A stretch of 64,000 bases of DNA, taken from assembly GCF_022343555.1 (NCBI RefSeq), contig NZ_JAKQZH010000001.1, positions 1,966,108 through 2,030,107 on the forward strand. The letters run 5' to 3'. A model generated the notes under the pieces. That model saw nothing but the letters and a program-made list of their open reading frames with translations. It made no database searches and was not told the DNA's origin. The position numbers and the translations under genes were made by a program. The DNA is from Marinobacter sp. C7 (GTDB lineage: Bacteria; Pseudomonadota; Gammaproteobacteria; Pseudomonadales; Oleiphilaceae). Positions 60,591 to 64,000 of this stretch are shown piece after piece; the stretch's first letter is position 1; each line of letters starts with the position of its first letter.

Positions 60591-61469
60591 TTACTCGCCT
60601 GCCGCGCCTTCCAGCTTGTCCTGCGTCTTCAGCTCAAAATCACTGGCGTCGTGGCGCTCGTGAAGCTGTGAGGATGGATCACCCCAGGTCTTGTTGACCA
60701 TCCGGCCACGCTTTACTGCCGGGCGCTGCGCCACTTCGTTGGTCCAGCGAACCACGTTGGTATAGGTGTGGGCCTCCAGGAACTCCGCCGCCTCGTACAC
60801 CATGTTCTTCACCAGCGCGCCATACCAGGGCCAGATCGACATGTCGGCAATCGTGTACTCGTCACCGGCGATGAACCGGTTGTCCGCCAGCTGGCGATCC
60901 AGCACATCCAGCTGACGCTTCACCTCCATCGTGTAGCGGTTGATCGGGTACTCGTATTTTTCCGGTGCATAGGCGTAGAAATGCCCGAAACCACCCCCGA
61001 GGAACGGCGCGCTGCCCATCTGCCAGAACAGCCAGTTCAAGGTCTCGGTGCGCTTGGCGAGGTCCCGGGGCAGGAACTCACCGAACTTCTCCGCCAGGTA
61101 AAGCAGGATGGAACCGGACTCGAAGACCCGGATGGCGGGATCCACACTGTGATCCATCATGGCCGGGATCTTGGAGTTGGGGTTTACCTTCACAAACCCG
61201 CTGCTGAACTGATCGCCCTCGGTGATACGAACCAGCCAGGCATCGTACTCCGCCCCCTTGTGCCCCTTCTCAAGCAGCTCCTCAAGCATGACCGTGGCCT
61301 TGACCCCGTTCGGCGTTGCCAGGGAATACAGCTGGATGGGATGCTCACCAACCGGCAGCTCCTGCTCATGGGTCGGGCCGGCAACCGGGCGGTTGATGTT
61401 GGCAAACCGACCACCATTGCCCGGGTCCCATTTCCAGACTCTGGGCGGGGTGTACGTTGGATCGCTCAT
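60591..61469 (-). CDS. yghU: Glutathione-dependent disulfide-bond oxidoreductase YghU
   Basis: A 292-residue GST-family protein of the YghU/YfcG type. It begins YTPPRVWKWDPGNGGRFANIN (typical YghU N-terminus), has IQLYSLATPNGVKATVMLEE in the thioredoxin domain and KVNPNSKIPAMMD. The GST helical domain follows. Reduces disulfides with glutathione. Opposite strand to DUF2202; the terminator at 60541 is shared. Confidence 0.92.
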   Translation of the reverse strand: MSDPTYTPPRVWKWDPGNGGRFANINRPVAGPTHEQELPVGEHPIQLYSLATPNGVKATVMLEELLEKGHKGAEYDAWLVRITEGDQFSSGFVKVNPNSKIPAMMDHSVDPAIRVFESGSILLYLAEKFGEFLPRDLAKRTETLNWLFWQMGSAPFLGGGFGHFYAYAPEKYEYPINRYTMEVKRQLDVLDRQLADNRFIAGDEYTIADMSIWPWYGALVKNMVYEAAEFLEAHTYTNVVRWTNEVAQRPAVKRGRMVNKTWGDPSSQLHERHDASDFELKTQDKLEGAAGE

Positions 61470-61560
61470 CAGGGGACGTCTCCGTTTGATGCGTGGATAG
61501 AATTTTCCGACTTTACCGGAAAATCACTTTGACGGTGAAGGCTTACGACAAAAACTCTAT

Positions 61561-62676
61561 CTAGACCATACCACCCCAACGACGTGTCGCCATGGCCTTG
61601 CGAACCCGCTCCCGTGCAATCCTGACCGCAGCGGCGCGCGGCGGTATCCGCTCCTCCGTCGCAGCCTTCAGAACCTGCGTGGTGTTGTGGGTCAGCTTTT
61701 CGGCGATGGCGTCGAATGCCGCAGTCTGGGTAGCACCGTGGTACTCCATTGCAGCACAGATCACGCCACCGGCATTGGCGACGAAATCGGGCAGCGCGAG
61801 CACACCGCGTTGATGAAGAAGTTCCTCGGCCCCGCTCGTCAGCGGGATATTGGCCCCCTGGGCAACCAGGCGGGTTTGCAGGTGCTCCGCGTTCTGTTCG
61901 GTGATCACATCCGGCCGCGCCGCCGGAATCCAGATATCGCACTCGACATCGATGATGTCGTCCGGCCCGGATGCTTCACCCTGCCGGTAATCGGTGACAG
62001 GCCGGCCCTCGGATTTCAATTGCGACAACGCCGCCACGTCCAGCCCTTTCTCCCGGTAGACGGTTCCCCTGGAGTCCGACGCCCCTACAATCACCGCACC
62101 CTCGGCGGCCAGAAAACGCGCGGCATGGTAGCCCACCGAGCCAAACCCCTGAACGGCAACCCGCGCACCCTTGAGGTCCAGATCACAAAACGGCAGCGCG
62201 GCTTTAACGGCGTGCGCAAGCCCCCACCCCGTCGCACCCAGCTGGTCCAGGGGAATGCCACCCAGCTCCCTGGGAAGGCCCACAGATCGGCCAATTTCAT
62301 CGTGCACCCAGGCCATACACTGCTCGTTGGTGCCCATATCCGGCCCCGCGATGTACTGGACTTCGTGCCTCAGGGCACCGGCGAAGGCCCGCACCAGCTC
62401 TTCTTTTTCCGCGGCCGGCATTTTCGGATCGGCAAAAATAACCGACTTGCCACCACCGTGGGGTAACCCCGCCATGGCGTTTTTCAGCGTCATGGCCCGG
62501 GCCAGCCGCGCACACTCCGTCAGCGACACATCCGGGGCCATCCGGACACCACCAATGGAAGGGCCGGCAGCCACATTATCGACGACGAGAATCGCCTTGA
62601 GGCCCACCCGGGGCACGTGAATATGGAGGACTTTGGCCGGTCCGAGTTCATCGGCAAGGTCAAAAACATCACGCAT
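61561..62676 (-). CDS. Glu/Leu/Phe/Val dehydrogenase
   Basis: A 371-residue NAD(P)-dependent amino-acid dehydrogenase. MAGLPHGGGKSVI holds the catalytic Lys, GPDMGT the substrate-side Asp, and VAVQGFGSVGYHAARFL the Rossmann domain. Length (371) is nearer leucine/phenylalanine than glutamate dehydrogenases. ATG 62676 is preferred: GGAGG 6 nt upstream. It lies 43 nt after the enolase-superfamily gene, on the same strand and probably co-transcribed. Confidence 0.9.
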   Translation of the reverse strand: MRDVFDLADELGPAKVLHIHVPRVGLKAILVVDNVAAGPSIGGVRMAPDVSLTECARLARAMTLKNAMAGLPHGGGKSVIFADPKMPAAEKEELVRAFAGALRHEVQYIAGPDMGTNEQCMAWVHDEIGRSVGLPRELGGIPLDQLGATGWGLAHAVKAALPFCDLDLKGARVAVQGFGSVGYHAARFLAAEGAVIVGASDSRGTVYREKGLDVAALSQLKSEGRPVTDYRQGEASGPDDIIDVECDIWIPAARPDVITEQNAEHLQTRLVAQGANIPLTSGAEELLHQRGVLALPDFVANAGGVICAAMEYHGATQTAAFDAIAEKLTHNTTQVLKAATEERIPPRAAAVRIARERVRKAMATRRWGGMV

Positions 62677-62718
62677 GAAAGCCTCCTTATCTCCTGGTTG
62701 TCCATTCATTATCGATCA

Positions 62719-63819
62719 CTACTCAAACACATCGTGCAACGCCAACTGGTCAAAATCCGGAGTGACTCCAAGCCCGGGCCGGTCGCTCAGCGTCATTCGG
62801 CCACCGGATGCCTCAGGCGCCCCGTGCGCCAACTGGACCGTGTTGTAGTTATGCAGATCGGTGGTATTAAGCAAAGCCCTGGTCGGGGTGCTGGCCGCAA
62901 GGTGTGCGTAGGCAGCGGTCGCAATTCCACTGCCCCAGGCGTCCTCAATGGTCATGGAAATACCCGCTGCAACGCATACGTCGCGAATGACCCGCGACGG
63001 GGTCAGCCCACCGAATTTGCTGATTTTCAGGGCAATGGCGTCCATGGCGTCATCACGCAGCGCACGTTGCAGGTCGGCAAGGGTATTCAGACTCTCGTCC
63101 AGCTTGACCGGATGCCGGGTTCGCCGACGCACGGACAGGCACTCCTCGTAACCGGCACAGGGCTGTTCGAGATAGATGTCCAGATCCTCGGTCGCCCTCG
63201 AAAATCGCATGGCCTGGTCCCGCCGCCAGGCGGCGTTGATGTCTCCGATCCAGATCTCATCCGGCTGTTTCATTCTGCTGAGCGCCCTGACCAGCTCGAT
63301 ATCCTCTTCCACGGAATGACCCAGCTTGATCTGGATATGCCGGAACCCGTCGGACCGGTAACGGCGTAACGACGCTTCCATGGCCGCGGGTTCATCAAGG
63401 GGAACAATTCTGTGCAGGGGCATTGAGGGAGTAAGCAGACCGCCCAACAGTGTGTAGACCGGCAGGCCCGCAGCCTTACCCAAAAGATCCCAGCAGGCGA
63501 TATCGATGGCTGCCTTGGCAACCGCATGGCCGGTCAGCGCCTGATCCATACGTTCCGCAATATGCGTGGTGTTTCGGGGATCCTCGCCGATCACACTGGG
63601 GGCAAGCAACGCCAGGCAGGAAGGGAGCCCCTCAGAAAAAGCGGCCATGTAGTTGGGTCCACAAGGGCAGACTTCACCGTAACCCTCAAGCCCCGTGTCT
63701 GTCGTCAATACCACAACCGTGCTGGTAAAGACCTGGTGAGACCGCCCACCGGCAAATGCGTAAGCCTTGCCGGCATAGGGTAAATCAGCCGTGTAGACTC
63801 CGATGCTCTCTATACGCAC
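62719..63819 (-). CDS. Enolase-superfamily enzyme, cis-3-hydroxyproline dehydratase/HpbD-like
   Basis: A 366-residue MR/MLE-family enzyme: capping domain then a TIM barrel with IQIKLG (Lys), WIGDINAAW (Asp metal ligand), LEQPC (Glu), DESL (Asp) and EDAWGSG. The segments GYGEVCPCGPNYMAAFSEG and MDQALTGHAVAKAAIDIACW are characteristic of cis-3-hydroxy-L-proline dehydratases and betaine epimerases. It dehydrates or epimerises an amino-acid-like acid via Mg2+. Product specificity is inferred. First gene of a pair with the amino-acid dehydrogenase. Confidence 0.78.
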   Translation of the reverse strand: MRIESIGVYTADLPYAGKAYAFAGGRSHQVFTSTVVVLTTDTGLEGYGEVCPCGPNYMAAFSEGLPSCLALLAPSVIGEDPRNTTHIAERMDQALTGHAVAKAAIDIACWDLLGKAAGLPVYTLLGGLLTPSMPLHRIVPLDEPAAMEASLRRYRSDGFRHIQIKLGHSVEEDIELVRALSRMKQPDEIWIGDINAAWRRDQAMRFSRATEDLDIYLEQPCAGYEECLSVRRRTRHPVKLDESLNTLADLQRALRDDAMDAIALKISKFGGLTPSRVIRDVCVAAGISMTIEDAWGSGIATAAYAHLAASTPTRALLNTTDLHNYNTVQLAHGAPEASGGRMTLSDRPGLGVTPDFDQLALHDVFE

Positions 63820-63911
63820 GACAGGACTCCTTACCCGAAGGTTGCCAAATCTTACTTCAGCATAGCCGGTGCAGGCCGGAGACGCCCTGTGGCGGTATTA
63901 GCCAATATTAT

Positions 63912-63923
63912 GTCATTTATGAC
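63912..63923. promoter_or_regulatory. Short inverted repeat upstream of the enolase-superfamily gene
   Basis: GTCAT, TT, ATGAC, in an AT-rich stretch about 90 nt before the gene. It may be an operator shared with a divergent gene beyond the window end; the last bases (ATG at 63998) could start one. Short and weak. Confidence 0.3.
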
Positions 63924-64000
63924 TGATTAATTTTTCCGTCCCTGCTGGCATACTCAGGTGGATAACAATTCCAACACCACCGGCCGAGTCTGTCCAAATG

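Overview
The window looks like a piece of a Marinobacter-type marine gammaproteobacterial chromosome. The basis is GC-rich coding sequence, the gyrA-serC-pheA-hisC-tyrA/aroA-cmk-rpsA-ihfB-lapA-lapB-pyrF gene order typical of pseudomonad and oceanospirillal relatives, a tyrA-aroA fusion, and tesA divergent from a ybbA/ybbP ABC pair. It is almost entirely conserved chromosomal core. I see no prophage, integrase, insertion sequence or CRISPR array. The genus is an inference; no rRNA or other marker in the window settles it.

Layout. 0-11 kb: the tail of an unidentified gene; a bacteriohemerythrin; a 684-residue protein whose C-terminal half resembles cyanobacterial acyl-ACP reductase; class I aldolase (fba); a secreted metallo-beta-lactamase-fold protein; dusC; katG with an OxyR-like site; a 30-codon small gene; three REP-like palindromes; htpG. 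11-24 kb: two coupled hotdog thioesterases, a DUF599 membrane protein, a BepA-like lipoprotein metalloprotease, an SCP2-like gene plus iron alcohol dehydrogenase, a solute-binding protein, the ybbP/ybbA exporter facing tesA, a YheT-like hydrolase, tRNA-Asn, M18 aminopeptidase and a DnaQ-like protein. 24-36.7 kb: two more REP-like palindromes, an outer-membrane barrel, rlmL, rmf, pyrD, a CDF metal transporter, a divergent RLAN/RimK ligase and GNAT-peptidase pair, uvrB, an aspartate-type aminotransferase and a second identical tRNA-Asn. 36.7-51.5 kb: two large foldback elements, then the minus-strand aromatic amino acid, translation and envelope cluster from purU and gyrA to pyrF. 51.5-64 kb: ggt, a YkoF-like small protein coupled to a second-type FtsH, a ZIP transporter, a Lon-like protease coupled to a tandem Usp protein, a DUF2202 protein, YghU, and a catabolic-looking pair of an amino-acid dehydrogenase and an enolase-superfamily dehydratase.

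Several genes work together. The aromatic cluster takes shikimate-3-phosphate and chorismate to phenylalanine, tyrosine and serine, with cmk, rpsA and ihfB downstream. The ybb/tesA block handles lipids or export. KatG, hemerythrin, HtpG and the Lon-like, Usp and FtsH proteins form a scattered oxygen- and stress-response set.

The most unusual items are these. (1) The acyl-ACP-reductase-like fusion keeps the presumed catalytic cysteine. (2) A family of three foldback elements has a conserved loop of about 53 nt inside near-perfect 27-28 bp stems that differ between copies. (3) The RLAN ATP-grasp and GNAT/C39 pair is a candidate peptide-ligation or tagging system. (4) The 30-codon small gene upstream of katG has a clear Shine-Dalgarno sequence.
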